Assembly: GCA_963556195.1 (NCBI GenBank)
Contig: OY744519.1
Coordinates: forward strand, 111,898,145 to 111,962,144
Source: Sepiola atlantica
Lineage: Eukaryota; Mollusca; Cephalopoda; Sepiida; Sepiolidae
DNA length: 64,000 nucleotides
Direction of reading: 5' to 3'
A program made the translations under genes and the position numbers. A model generated the notes under the pieces. It was given only the letters and a program-made list of their open reading frames with translations. It was not told where the DNA came from and ran no database searches. Below, in pieces: positions 23,813 to 35,995 of this stretch. Position 1 is the first letter of the stretch. Each line of letters begins with the position of its first letter.

Positions 23813-23892
23813 AAGAAAAAGAAAAAAGAAAGAAAGAAAGAAGAAAGAAAGAAGAAAGAAAGAAGAAAGAAAAAAGAAAGAAAGAAGAAAGA
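23813..23892 (+). repeat. (GAAA)n / (GAAGAAA)n purine microsatellite
   Basis: An imperfect AAGAAAG repeat of about 80 bp. The overlapping Lys/Arg- and Phe/Leu-rich frames are artefacts. Confidence 0.85.
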
Positions 23893-24157
23893 ACACGTTG
23901 ACTTTTCTATTATTTGCAATTCTGAAGCTGAATTTATGAGGATTTTCTTTTTTGTAATCAACACATTTATAAAAACAGAAAAAAATTGATCCGTATGATT
24001 TATCTACATTTGAATAATCCTGTCATTTTGATGGTAAAGACATTTTTGTGTTCCCATTAAAAAGGGGGCGCCATGTTGAAAATCATAAATATTCTTAACA
24101 ACTTCTGACCACTATTTCTTTATTGGCTTATCTAGCATCAATATTCTCGCTGCAAAC

Positions 24158-24158
<1 letters not shown>

Positions 24159-24210
<52 letters not shown>
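24159..24210. repeat. (TA)n array
   Basis: About 26 TA dinucleotides without interruption. Confidence 0.95.
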
Positions 24211-24213
<3 letters not shown>

Positions 24214-24489
24214 TTACTCTTGGGATGATAGCAAATAAATGAGACAAGATACTGCATTAAAAAAGCGGAAATTTATCGCTGAGCCAAACTTTTTCTCGGA
24301 TGCCAACTTTTATGTCATATTGGATTTGGTTGAAATGCTACGAAGTAGATTCTTCAAGTGCGAAATGAAATTCCAAACGGATGATATTCTTTACCAAGAA
24401 ATCTTTTTTAAGAATAAGAAAATTAAATTATAAACTTTGTTTAATTCAATTTCAAAAGCACTCATAAATTGGGAGAATTCTACTATCTC

Positions 24490-24523
<34 letters not shown>

Positions 24524-25115
24524 GTATAAAATTAGGAATATGTTAAGAAAAAGATATATGTTTATATATTTATATGTACAGGATTCACTCTTAAACTAAT
24601 AAACTGATCATTATGATTTTTTAACACAGCTGCGATGCGTAAGGGCATTATTTAGTTTAATTTAGTTTTATGTCAATGGGGTAAAAAGCAGGTGGCAGCC
24701 CTTTCGTAAAGATTCAGATGTCTTCGATTTTTGTGAAATTTTAACAATAGATATTAGACATCAATTAATAAATATTCTCCAAATTTCAGTTTCTTTAGAG
24801 TATTAAAAGGGGTTTTAGGGGGCATAATATGGGCACAACCGCATATTTGGAAATTCAAACATTTTAGATTGGCATTTTATTCATAGTTATTAGATCAATT
24901 AATCTTCCATGAAATTCAGTTTCTTCTTAAGACCCCTTAATCTTAAGCCTTAAATTTTAGACATTTTAAAAAATTAAAATCATATAATTGATTTTGATCA
25001 ACATTGCAATAAGGACATAAGGTTCGGTATCATTATATCTTGATTTTAATATTTGTAAGGGGACATAAAAGTCGTTCAAAACTGTTCTGTCTAGGAATTA
25101 ATTCTGCTAGTATAT
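24490..25115 (+). mobile_element. Helitron-like family R, second long copy
   Basis: It follows the copy at 5,590 from TGTACAGGATTCACTC through ACCCCTTAATCTTAAG and AAACTGTTCTGTCTAGGAAT. It ends with TTCTGCTAGT, keeping CTAGT but having lost the terminal hairpin. Confidence 0.6.
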
Positions 25116-26348
25116 GTCTCTCTATATATGGGTATAATCAGTCTACGGAAAATCACAAGTACACAAGTAGACAAAGAATAAATGAATAAATCGATGAGTA
25201 ACTTACGATTACGTTATCTGGAAAATTTTAGAAACAAGGTAAATCCCAACGTGCATGCGTCCATCTGTTTTCAACAAGTAATCAGAGCGAGCAGACTCAC
25301 GTCCTTAGGATTATTCATTCACTTGGAAATCATTGAAAACTTGTTCCTTTTTCGAAACGTATTTCCTTTTTTTACAGATGTCAAGTGCGAAAATAAGAAA
25401 ATTACAACATGGCCGCATTGCATTAAAGTTCGATTTTCAAGTTTTACAAAAATAAATTAGAATTTTATTTCTGGATAAAAAAATATGATTTAAGACTAAT
25501 TAATAAGTTTCATCCAAAATGTGTGGAGAAATCCTACGAAATAAGCAAGGTATTCAAATAATAATATATTGTAAATAAACTGTCCGTTTGCCCCCCCCCC
25601 CCCAAAAAAAAACAAAAAAACATGACTGTTTTAATTTATTACACATTTTTACTATATGGTAAATAAACTGTTCGTTTTGCAAAAAAAAAAACCCACACAT
25701 ATTTTAATATATTCAATAAATGTTCTATTAAATAATTATTTTGAATTATTGATTTTGTGTTATTTTACTGAATTCGTAATCTTTCATGTTCGATTTACTT
25801 AAAGTTTTTAAAAAATCAAGAAACATCATTTATTTTTTTCGGAAATGAGAGCAGCTCTTATCAAATTATTCAGTTAAAACTAATGATAATGAAATGTTCA
25901 TATAACAAATAAAACTGCATAAGAAAAGGGATTTGTCTTCTTGTGTTTATAAACTAAGAGATCTTTCGATGCAGCATAACAGATACTCGTCTTTTCATTC
26001 GATGTAGACCAAGTTGTCATAACAATAAACTCAAACATTAAAAATGATTCGGAAAGAATGAACTTAATTTTAAGTGAAAAATGGCCATAGTCAGACTGTT
26101 CGACAGATCTCGTTTGTTACTTTAGAGCATGACGTCATTTTCCAGTGCTCTGGCCGGCGTACATTACGATGGTCGTGGTATACCTCTGTATCTTTAATGG
26201 TTTTTTAGGGTGGGGGTGGTAAAAGAATTTATAGCAGCTCAAAATTTCGATATCTGAGTGTGTGTATTTAATTTGTGGATCCATTTAATTAAATGTTAGG
26301 GGAGCTGACGACGTTAGTTTTTGCAGTTCTTGCAAAGAGGTGTCGACG
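25116..26348. other. No gene seen
   Basis: AT-rich, with a C run then an A run near 25,590-25,620 and 'GGTAAATAAACTGT' repeated at about 25,571 and 25,658. No protein or RNA signal. Confidence 0.45.
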
Positions 26349-26472
26349 TCTTCCTACATACAGGGCCTGTTATTCCCAAATGGTCACCCATCTGGTACTG
26401 ACCCGTCTCAACGTTACGTTGCTTCACTTCGGTGATCTAACGCAAACCGGCGTGTCAACATGATTATGTCAT
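26349..26472 (-). repeat. 5S rRNA-derived repeat, copy 3
   Basis: The minus strand reads GTTGACACGCCGGTTTGCG, GATCACCGAAGTGAAGCAAC, then ATGGGTGACCATTTGGGAAT and CCTGTATGTAGG. GACCATTTGGGAATA(A/C)CAGG differs from the usual GACCGCCTGGGAATACCGGG of 5S and is shared with the copy at 46,870. Confidence 0.7.
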
Positions 26473-29254
26473 CAATTGAGCAGTGGATATGAGCGGGAAA
26501 TCTGCTCTTTTGGAAAAAAATGAAGTCGCTCATGTTCCTTCATGATATATATTGGATAAAAATTACGCCCTTCACTCCTTGGCTCCCTCAAAAAGAGGCA
26601 TGCTCCAGGAGCGCACTTCTTTTAGGAGAGCTCCGTATAGTCTTGTATATACATACACACACGCACACAAATATATACAGACATATGCTCACACACATAT
26701 ATATACAATGCATGTACAGATTTTATTCTTTGTTTGAGAGCTATAGGCTCCATTTAAGCCATTGATCGTTTTAGCTAGAATCGCATCTTTGTTATCAATT
26801 ATTATTTGTTTTGTTATTGTTTCAAATCCGAGTAAGCACTCGTGGGCGTTTATATGCTATTTTGGTCCATTGTCCTGAGGTGAATATTTGGACCATTCTA
26901 TTGCATCTTTTGTTTCTTAGCAACGACAAAATTTAAACAAAGAAACTATAACAATAGAAGCATAGGATAGCGAGCAAAGAAGTCGAATATGAATTTACCA
27001 ATTTACAAAAGTAGAAGAAAAGAAAAGACTAAGAAGTCAAAGCAAGCAGAGACTAAATGAAACACAAAGACTATTTCTTAATTTAAATTTCTAAATGATA
27101 TTTAAAGAATTCAGAAATTGTACTAACTGATCTTATTTTATATCTTCGTTTTCATAGGTTCTTCAGTGTTTTTCATTTTAGTTTGGATTTGAAGCTTCTA
27201 ACAACATTTAAGGGTAGTTCAATTGGTTAACAGCTTTGGAAGTAGTACTGAATAAAGTAAATTTAAAAGGGTGTTGTAGTTTGCTTAAAGCATTGTGCTT
27301 AGTGTATAAGAATACGAGGCAAAGGTAGATAAAACGACAATATTGATGAATTTAATAATTTCGAGGTAAACCTCCTTTTCAAAAAAGGGGTTGACTCTTA
27401 TGATTTTCTATCAAACAATGTCTTCTACTGAATATCGCATTGTCACTTCTTTCAATAATCAATCTTCTTCAACTAAATTTGTTTAAAATACATTTTCAAA
27501 TTTCTCAAATGTATATGGCATAATTTATTGCATGCTATTTATGTGTGATTGCGGTCTTGTTTAAGTAAAATCAAAAATGAAAATCTCACAAATATGTGGC
27601 GACTTGTCCATAAGTGCTGTGGGTTAGGGTTAGTGTCCATAAGTGCTGTAGAGGTACATAACCTTTATTCATACGTGTAAAATACGTGTGTTTTACGATA
27701 ATCTACAGTGAGGCAGAGTATGGACGTATGTAAAAAAAATACTAGTTTTTAAAAGCTACTCTCTTTCTTTCATCCTATGTTTAGCTTACACTTTCCTTTT
27801 CATTTCTTCCTTTCTGTATTGAGTGGAAATGGGATGCAGTCAAATCAATAGCTTCGTGCTATGCCATCTCCCAAAATAAAGCAAAACATTATTTCACATA
27901 AAAGTGTTAACTCAACGTTTTTCAACCAATGACACTGCTATTCATTCGAAACGACTCATTTAGCAAGCCTGTGTCGAATACCAATTCGGGATCCATGCTA
28001 CAAATCAATACTACTTATATAATTTTCTAATTTCTAAAAAGAAAATGAATACTATGTTCCTTGGAAAGTCTGTAGTTGAAGCAATGCCATATTAATTCAG
28101 TGCGGAATGCAATGCTATGAGTAAGTGAGAAAAAGAGAGGGGGAGACAGAGAGAGAGAAAGAGAAATACAACCTTTATGCATGCAATAATTACTGTAGCT
28201 ACAACAGTGCTGAATAATTCAGTATAGAAACCGCTAAGAAAGAGAGATTCTGGTCAACAATGTTTATCTATTTATATGAACTTAGGTATGTGTATATGTT
28301 TATGTATTTGTATGTACAGTATTCATTCCTAAACTAAGTAACTGGTCATTATGGATTTTGGAACATAACTGCTAGCTTAATTTTTATTATTGCAATGTTT
28401 CATTTACAATCATGATAATTAATCTTTTGTGTCACTATTCGCTTTCTTCTTCGTTGCTTTTTTTTATCCAAACTTTTAAGTTTGTGACGAAGAAACGTTT
28501 GATGTTTTATCTATTGTTAACATCGTGCCCTCTAGTATTCATCATGTAAGACTTTTTTCAAAGTAACTTTTTAACCGATACATTTTTAATATTCAACTTT
28601 TTAAATATTTTATTGTATTTGTTTACAAATAAGATATTTTAAGTTAAGATCTTATCGTACAGTGAAGAAAATTAAAAAAACATTATCTGAAAGAATTATT
28701 TTCTCGTTGAAGATGGGAATAGTTGATAAGCAAGGAAGTTTTCGACATTTAAAGTTTCAAACTTTGCAATTTTTGAATTGTCTGAAACAGCATCTTCACT
28801 CTCTAAAATAACTGTTGCAATGTTGCATCTCTGAGCCGTGTATAATCCAGTTATACACATCGGAGCCTGCACTCCTCGTAGTCATTGTCGTCTTATCAAT
28901 TCACACGGACACATGAGGCTTCTTTTCAATGAGATTTTATCAGCTTTAGACAGAGTGACAAATTACAGAGATCAGAGAGAGATATACTTTAAATAGTGGG
29001 TCGCTGTATTAAAGAGAGAGAGAAAAAAGAGTGAGAGAGGGGAGGTGATACACAGAGACGGCTTGTGTCGCCATGCTATACTAGTTCACATTGTACGCCT
29101 GCCCACCCCCACTGAGGGATTTTGGGGACAAGCAACTTTTTTGTTACTGTCTCATTTGAGCGTCTGACCGGAAAGAGATGAGAAAACACTTATCCAGAAA
29201 TCACGTGTATAACTTTACAAACAGTATTATTGCATTATTCAAAGTTATACATCC
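26473..29254. other. No gene seen; minor repeats
   Basis: Contains a short telomere-like GGGTTAGGGTTAG at about 27,624 flanked by TGTCCATAAGTGCTGT on both sides. It also has a hairpin AACCTCC..TTTTC..GGGGTT near 27,367 and a fragment of Helitron-like family R at about 28,258-28,385. The E/K- or S/T-like frames are short and unsupported. Confidence 0.45.
28258..28385 (+). mobile_element. Helitron-like family R, left-end fragment
   Basis: TATGTATTTGTATGTACAGT, then ATTCATTCCTAAACTAAGTA and CATTATGGATTTTGGAACA match the left part of family R. The rest of the element is absent. Confidence 0.55.
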
Positions 29255-29329
29255 GATCGGATTTGAATCCAGCTGATCCATTTCCACATTCAATGATGGC
29301 ACCATTAGTCCAATTATGCACCCCTCAAA
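29255..29329 (-). repeat. tRNA-like SINE head, family T
   Basis: The minus strand reads GGGGTGCATAATTGGACTAA, TGGTGCC (A box) and GGATTCAAATCC (B box), spaced as in a tRNA. It shares GCATAATTG.ACTAATGG with the sequences at 30,849 and 58,880. It is not a functional tRNA: the anticodon arm and acceptor pairing are not convincing. Confidence 0.5.
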
Positions 29330-29691
29330 ATACTTTAGTGTAATTATAATAGGTCTTTAAGAGAAAATGTGAGATGTATTTGTTGTTGTTGTAGCTTGAT
29401 TATATCTATTGCATTAAAACCTCGTTTGATTTAAGTTTTATTTTCCATTCGAATTCAAGGATTGCCAGCAATTTAATTTCAATGTCCTAGCGGCATAACT
29501 ATTACTCATTTACAAACTGCTGACAACATAAATGAACTGAAATGCATTTCCAAATGATTTTATTGATTAGGAAAATAAAGAATGAAAGAACACTCTTGCT
29601 TTTCATGTTAGTAATCAAATATTAAATTCATCATAAGCTTTTATAATTTAATTGATTTTGTAATTTGTTTCAGAATTTTTTGGATGAGGAT

Positions 29692-29940
29692 TAATAATTT
29701 GGATTATTTGGATTATTCGGACTACTATTCTCATGGCTGATGAAACGAGAACAATCTACCACAGTGGATTAAATGCAGGGTTCAATATGAAATTCTGTAC
29801 AGATTCCCGAGTTTGACATAAAGATTCACAAGTTCGACAAGACACACTTGAAGAAGACTGGCGATTACATCTGCCGAAACGTTGTAAGAATAAAATCCCA
29901 AAAGAGAACAATAGTTTGAATAATTCAAATAATCCAAATT
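29692..29940 (+). repeat. Repeat F1, copy c (5' truncated)
   Basis: The body of F1 from TCATGGCTGATGAAACGAGA to the AATAATTCAAATAATCCAAA tail, without the tRNA head. About 30 bp of inverted tail (TTTGGATTATTCGGACTACT) precede it. The hammerhead-like part is TTGAAGA, A, a GGC/GCC helix, then GAAACGTTGTAAG at about 29,847-29,890. Confidence 0.65.
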
Positions 29941-30285
29941 TGTATACAATTTATTGTATTATTTGGATTATTCAGACTACTGTTCTTATCTTGGATGTTA
30001 TTCTCACAATGCTTCGACCGATGTAACCTCCAACCTTCTTGAAATGTGTCTTGTTTAACTAGCGAATCTGTATGGAATTTCGAACTGATCGCTTTATCTA
30101 ATCCACAGGGTTAAGTTGCTCTCGCTACGTCAGCCATGAGCTGGTAGAAGTCTTAAGTAATTTTTAATTATATTCGTAGTATCGTCTGCACTAAAAGTTT
30201 GAACCTTCAACCTCCAGAATACAGTCACTTAGAACTTATTATTACTTAACACTTTATCCGTCGCACCACGGGTCAATTTGTATAG
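29941..30285 (-). repeat. Repeat F1, copy d (full length, inverted)
   Basis: Antisense F1 from tail (29,955) to head (about 30,280), where the minus strand reads GACCCGTGGTGCGACGGATA. The B box GGTTCAAAC is changed by point mutation. It lies tail-to-tail with copy c, so 29,692-30,285 can fold back on itself. The hammerhead-like part is decayed (TTCAAGA, GAAGC). Confidence 0.7.
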
Positions 30286-30848
30286 AAAAGATACTTATGG
30301 TTTCAGGATAAGATCACTTAACAAGAGTTGACATGTTATAAAAACTGCAGTCTCTAAACTTTTGGCACTTCAGTATATAAACTTATACTTACAAAAAGAC
30401 TGAAACCTATATGTCTTTATGGTCCTGACATTAATATAAATGAACAAACATTTCAAACATAACGCACTTTGAACTGTTCTTTATGTCCAGTTCCTCTTTG
30501 ATAAGTCGAGTGTAAATAGCATTAGTTTGACCAACTCCAAAGAAGTGGCATGAGTGCACTAATTGAAGATTAATTCCAAAAAGTTGAATGATCTTATTTC
30601 GAGCTGGTCAGCCTTTTGCTTTATTCTGATATTCCATACTTTGAAGATATCTGCCAGAAACAGAGAGATAAAGCGAATGACAGTAAAGGGAGATAAACAA
30701 GTCAATCAAACAGTTGGAATCAATACTTAAATAATAAAATTAAAACCATTTCATGAAATTTATTGGCTGTTTTATATATGGCCTTCTTTTATTGGACAAT
30801 CTCTGGCTTATTTCTTAAAAGACAACTTAATATATAATTCTTCAAATA

Positions 30849-30930
30849 AACATTGCGTGGGGGGCATAATTGACCTAATGGATACTGTGGTGGACAATAA
30901 AATAAGCTGTACTAAGTTCAAACCCTATCA
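30849..30930 (+). repeat. tRNA-like SINE head, family T
   Basis: GGGGGGCATAATTGACCTAA then TGGATACTG (A-box side), and AAGTTCAAACCC at 30,914-30,925 (B box). GCATGATTGACCTAATGGAT at about 58,887 is a third head. No clear body is seen downstream. Confidence 0.45.
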
Positions 30931-31189
30931 GATCTTTTGTGGTCATTTATGAAATGATATAGGGAAAGGTATGAATCTTAAAATGAGAATATTTGATATT
31001 TGATACTCTCATTCTACCAAGATAGATAAAGTGTGATTAGAAAATTAAAGTGAATCTTCTAGACACATATTTACTAGCATACATACGTCATCATCAAAAG
31101 ACAACACAAAGGAGCCGGCTAAATAAATGTGCGTTTCTTCATAGTTTGTCTTCACAAACTAAAATAAAACAGAAAGTAAACAATTAAAC

Positions 31190-31595
31190 ATTTGAATGCA
31201 CATAATTGTAAAACAAGCAATAGAGTCGTGTGGAACACACAAGGAATTTACTCACGATCGACACATTGGAACAGGAGAAGGTCCGAAAGCCTACAGGTCT
31301 GCTTCGTTCGGTGAACAGCCAGCAAAAATGCAAGGAAAAATCAATATCATTCTCAAACATCATGAGGACCGGGACAAAGTCATGTGTTTTCCTGAGATTT
31401 TTTAGACTTGACCCTTTTTTCAAAAGGGCACAACCCTGAATTCCAAAACCCCGAAAAAGAGATAGCTTTGAAGAAAAGGAAGTGCAAATTCATTAATCCA
31501 GAAAAGGGTCAATATGCTGTAGAATGGACAAACCGAACAAAAAAACTAAATAAACATCTGTGGAGTTTTCTGGATGCTTGATCAAAATCTATTAA
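31190..31595 (+). pseudogene. Possible decayed coding fragment, unidentified
   Basis: Two adjoining open frames of ordinary composition: ESCGTHKEFTHDRHIGTGEG with PAKMQGKINIILKHHEDRDK, ending near 31,405, and EFQNPEKEIALKKRKCKFIN with GQYAVEWTNRTKKLNKHLWS, ending near 31,590. They are in different frames, so a shift would be needed to join them. I do not recognise the protein. It may be a LINE ORF1 or processed pseudogene relic. Confidence 0.25.
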
Positions 31596-32859
31596 TATAT
31601 ATTTTACCATACAAGCAAATACATGAAGCAAGAAACAAAACGAAAATGATATGGATTGTGTGCATAAAACACGTACATGAGTTCAGAAAAGTTTGAAAAG
31701 GGTGTGTGCATGTGTATGTGAAGATGTTGAGAGAATTTGTCTCACAAACTTTGGATTTTGTGTGTATATTAGGCGCACGTGTGTCGGGCGAGGTAACAAA
31801 GACAAAAGAGCTAATCTCTTTATGTTTCGACTTTTATAGTCCCGATCTTAGTGCCTCTTAGCATGGTAAAAGGGGAGATAATTAGGTCTAAGTGCCCTCT
31901 AGTGTATGTATGTGTGTATGAGTGTTTGGAAAAGTAGGTAATAAAAAAAATCTTCTATGATAGAAGATAATAATTACTTTGTTTATTGAAAAGAATTCAT
32001 GTATGTTTTTCTTTTTGTAACGTGCACTATAAGTAGAAAATGTAGAATTATTACTTATAAGTTGCAGAATAGAAGCTGAATAATATATAGTTGTTGAGGT
32101 TGATTGGGTTCGCTATCCATTATGCCAAACCATTTCAAAATGTTAATTTCTCTAAATTTGAGAACCAACTGATATTAAATTAGTAGTAAGCAGTACAAAA
32201 AGTGTTGATGTATGATGAATAAAGATAAGTAGAAAGCAATCGTCTTTTGTCTTTCTAATTTAGTGCTTTCAAAATAGATGTTGACTAAAACCGTTTTATT
32301 CTAACGAACGCTTGTCAATAAATGTAGCAACACAAAAGTTTACAAGATGTGTCTCTGAGACTGCACAGATTCCTTTGACTCAAATCTTTGAATGCACACA
32401 ACAATAAATCGTAAAATACACCTGACTTAGTCCAAGAGAAAATTGACAAATCATAAAAAAAATATGACTTTGTTCAATAGGATAAACACTAATTCATGGA
32501 TATGGTTTCTTTCTCTTTTATAGAAACTAACCATACAAAGTTGCAAGGGAAACGAGTGTAGACATTTGCCATTGTTTTGGGTTTCTTTTTTTCGTCTTTT
32601 TATCTATAGAAGCAGGCTTGAACCCAATTTTACAAGATTATGATCTGTTGAATAACGAAATCAACCGGAAGTCTTTTTTATACGTGTTGGTCTGTAATAA
32701 ACACTGTTTATATCAGACATATCCTTTTCCTTCTCAGCACATTTTATGGTACATTTAATATAGAAAACTTCTTAGATGAAATAAAGTAGTAGATATAATC
32801 CACTTAGTGTAAGAAAGTGTATATTTGTCAAGATAGCGATTCAGTTCTTTTTTTTTAAA
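31596..32859. other. No gene seen
   Basis: AT-rich single-copy-looking DNA with no protein or RNA signal. Confidence 0.5.
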
Positions 32860-35200
32860 ACTTAGTTTACCCCAGACAAGGCAAGTTGCCACTGTAGACG
32901 ATAGGGCCTACTGAGAATTAGGGTGAAAGTTTAGGAGGTAATCCTAAATTGGGAGCTGTCAGGTGTGAGTAGTTTTCTAGTACGGTAGAAGGAGCCCACT
33001 TTCTTTGCACCAGCTTTGGCAATGTCTTCTATGTATTTGTTCCAATTGATCTTACCTGTGAATGTTAGGCCAAGGAGTTTGGATGTTGGACTTTAAGGTA
33101 GGGTGTTATTTGCTATGGCAATCGGCGGTTGAAGAAGTTCTTTGTAGTTCAAAGAAAAGGAGCTTTGTCTTAGCAGCATTAAATGTTACCATCCATTTAT
33201 GACCCCATTCCACTAAAGACTGCCCATCTCAGACACAATCTCATCAGAGAGGTCGTTTATGAAAATCAGAAACAATAAAGGTTCAAGGATCGATCCCTGT
33301 GATACACCTGCATTTATGTCATGTTGTTTGGATGAACGGCCATCGAGGACAACCTGGATCTTTATTTTGGATAGGAAGGATCTAATTATATTAAATATTT
33401 GTCCAGTAATACTATATGAATTAATTTTTATGAGAAGTCCTTTATGCCACACCTTGTCAAAAGCTTTGTATATATCAAGCGCTACCGCCCTAACTTCACC
33501 TGCCTTGTCCAGTGTGTGGTATATGTGTTCAGAGATGATCGTTACAATATTCGCAGTAGCCCGTGCTTGCCTAAATCCATACTGATGGTCAGAAAGAAGT
33601 TTAACATTAATGAAGTGACGGACTATTGCTAGATTGATTAAGGATTCAAAGATTTAGCGAAGAGCAGGAGTAGACTGATGGGGCGATAATTCTGAGGGTC
33701 AGTTTTATCTCCAGAATTCTTGAAGACTAATACCACAAAGGAAATTTTCCAGCTATCAGGGAAGCAAGATTCTGCAAGGCATTTGTTGGAGAGAATTTCT
33801 TTATTACTATTACTGATATAAGATCAGGCCTACATGCTTTGGAGGTGTCAAGGTTTGTTATGATTTCCGGACATGAGATGGGTCAGGTCATCAAGTGTGG
33901 ATTCAGTCCGCAATGAGAAATTAGAGAGAGAGTGGTATGGGGAGTCTAAAGTGGAGTTTAAGGCGAAACGCTGGGCAGGTAGTTCAGCTTTATCAGTTGC
34001 CGTGCCGTGCCGTGCCGTGCCGTGTAAACGACGTCAGTATGGTTGGATAGCGACGAAATTGTTGATTGCCTATTATTCACAACACTATTGAAGATTTTCC
34101 AGAAATCTCGAGTACTTAGTTTCTACGACTCAATGCATTTCCTGGTCATATCTGTATACTTTAACTTTGCTTCATCTATTACAGTTTTACAATGATTTTT
34201 TGATGCTATAAGTTTCTGTCTATTTTTAGTTTATTTGTTGTAGTTGAATTGTCAGAATGCTTGCTGCATCTGAGCAACAGCAGCTGCACAGTTCGAGGTG
34301 AACCATTGTGGAGAGTGTGGCTTGCTGTAGAATTTTTGCATGGGGGCATGTGCTTCAATGCCTGCTTGCCAATCAGTAACCTCATTTGCGCACTGGTCAG
34401 CAGGGAGACAAAATTTTCACTCCATGGGGCGTCTCTGATATAATCTTTGATGGATTCCCAATCAGCCTATTTGTAGTATGTTGTGAGCAACAACTCGTCA
34501 GCTTTTGAACGAGATTTTAGGGTGATATCAATCATAACCACAAGGTGATCAGTATTCCCGAGCGGTCTATGGACATTCATCGCACAAGCTTCAAGCACTG
34601 AGGTCCAGAACAGATCGAGAAGTGAAGCTGGTGGGTAGGGAAAGTGACAGTCTGTGAGAGGGAGTGCGTCATAGAGAAACTATACGTGGAGTTACCAGTT
34701 GCGTCTGTACAGCTGGAGAATCCAGGCCAGTCATATTGATGTACATTAAAATCCCCAAATACATGTATTTACGCACTCGAGTCAAATGAGAGTGCTGTAT
34801 CTATGTTTTCAGAGACAAAGTTTAACAAGGTATAGTCTTGGGTGGAAGGAGAACGGTATATGAAATATAAGTAACTAACGCTGTGCTATAAGATTAATTT
34901 AAAGCACATGTAGGCTTGATCATCTGATTCTAACCTATGTTCTCTAGTCAAGGAGAAGGTGTTCCGAACATAAACTCCTAGCCCATACATGTGTTTGTCA
35001 GAGTCTTTATGGTAGAGTGGGAGGTATTCAGTTATGTCAAAATGGTGTGTGGAGATTGCGCATTGTAGGTTTGTTTCAATTAGTGCTAGGATATCCGGGG
35101 AGTTTACTAGGAGAAAGGTTTCTACGTCATTGATGTTGGTTTAAGTCCCCGGATATTAGGTGGAGGCGAAGATGTTTTTTGGTGAATTTCTGGTTTAGTT
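32860..35200 (-). pseudogene. Near full-span LINE ORF2 relic: endonuclease plus reverse transcriptase, family B
   Basis: This is the longest LINE relic in the window. At the 5' end on the minus strand (about 35,150-34,450) is an APE-type endonuclease: a 'PDILALIETNL' start, MYGLGVYVRNTFSL, and HVFGDFNVHQYDWPGFS with the conserved GDFN. The RT lies at 33,900-33,213, with VWHKGLLIKI(NSYSITGQIF) and GVSQGSILEPLLFLIFINDL. Directly after SEMG the sequence jumps to SLVEWGHKWMVTFNAAKTKL, so the segment with the catalytic YADD box is missing. The 'LGLTFTGKINWNKYI' part follows. The 3' tail then joins early, removing the C-terminal region seen in the 8,890 and 11,730 copies. Stops and shifts occur throughout. 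A (CCGTG)5 run at about 33,999-34,023 is a later expansion. Confidence 0.8.
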
Positions 35201-35995
35201 TTGTTTCTTTTTTTTTGTACTGTCATTTTGGTTTTAGACAGAGTGAGGAAAGCAAAGTGTGTGCTTGTTAGGTGCCAATAAGCTCACACAACCAGATCAT
35301 TAGTCGAAACTCAATCCATGGGGATTGTGACTAACTGTTGGATCCCTTTCTATGCACGACTTGGCATATACAGTTACCCACGATATTATACAAGTGTTGA
35401 TAGAGCAGCCGTTCTTAACATTATCTAAGAGTTAGTGCTCGTGTACTACCAGTCGGAAACAGCAGCTAGACACGCTGTCTAAACTGTACCCTCAACCTGT
35501 CTGAACAAGAACGACTCAGATCAGCCATGTAAAACTTAGTGACAAAATTTTTCCCTAAGTTGCCTAGATAGAGAGAAAGAGAGACGGTGTTCATTGACCT
35601 AGTCAGGAAACAAGGTCAAGCACTTGTTGTCTTTAAGGTGTCCCTGCACTAGTACCTCTGCGCTTAGCTAATAGACAAAGAAGGAGTGGAAAGACGGGGC
35701 GATAGGCAGAGCCCATCTACTCCTTAATCAGTTTTAGGTTTGCAAACCGGATATTTTGTTTGAGATTTCAGCTCTAGGAATGTTGTCGATGAGGACTAAG
35801 AGGCCCCATTTCCCCAGCGGTTTGCTGCCAAGACGTAACTAGTCAGTAGTACAGTTTTTATATCAACGTTTTTTTCTCCAAGATGGATCACCTGACAAGA
35901 TCTACGGGTCCATCACACTGAAAGGGGTTATCCTACACCCGTGTACTAGTCAGATATTTCAGAGGCTCCACAGGTATTTAAAAAAAATTAATAAG
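35201..35995. other. No gene seen
   Basis: Mixed-composition sequence, less AT-rich than its surroundings. It may be an old short repeat, but I cannot name it. Confidence 0.4.

Noticed and set aside
24239..24433. 64-codon frame between TA arrays
   Set aside because: No splice signals, homology or conservation clue. Length is expected by chance in this window.
29150..29220. Hammerhead at CCAGAAATCACGTGTATAAC
   Set aside because: It resembles the 3' half of F2, but no CTGANGA or stem II is present upstream.
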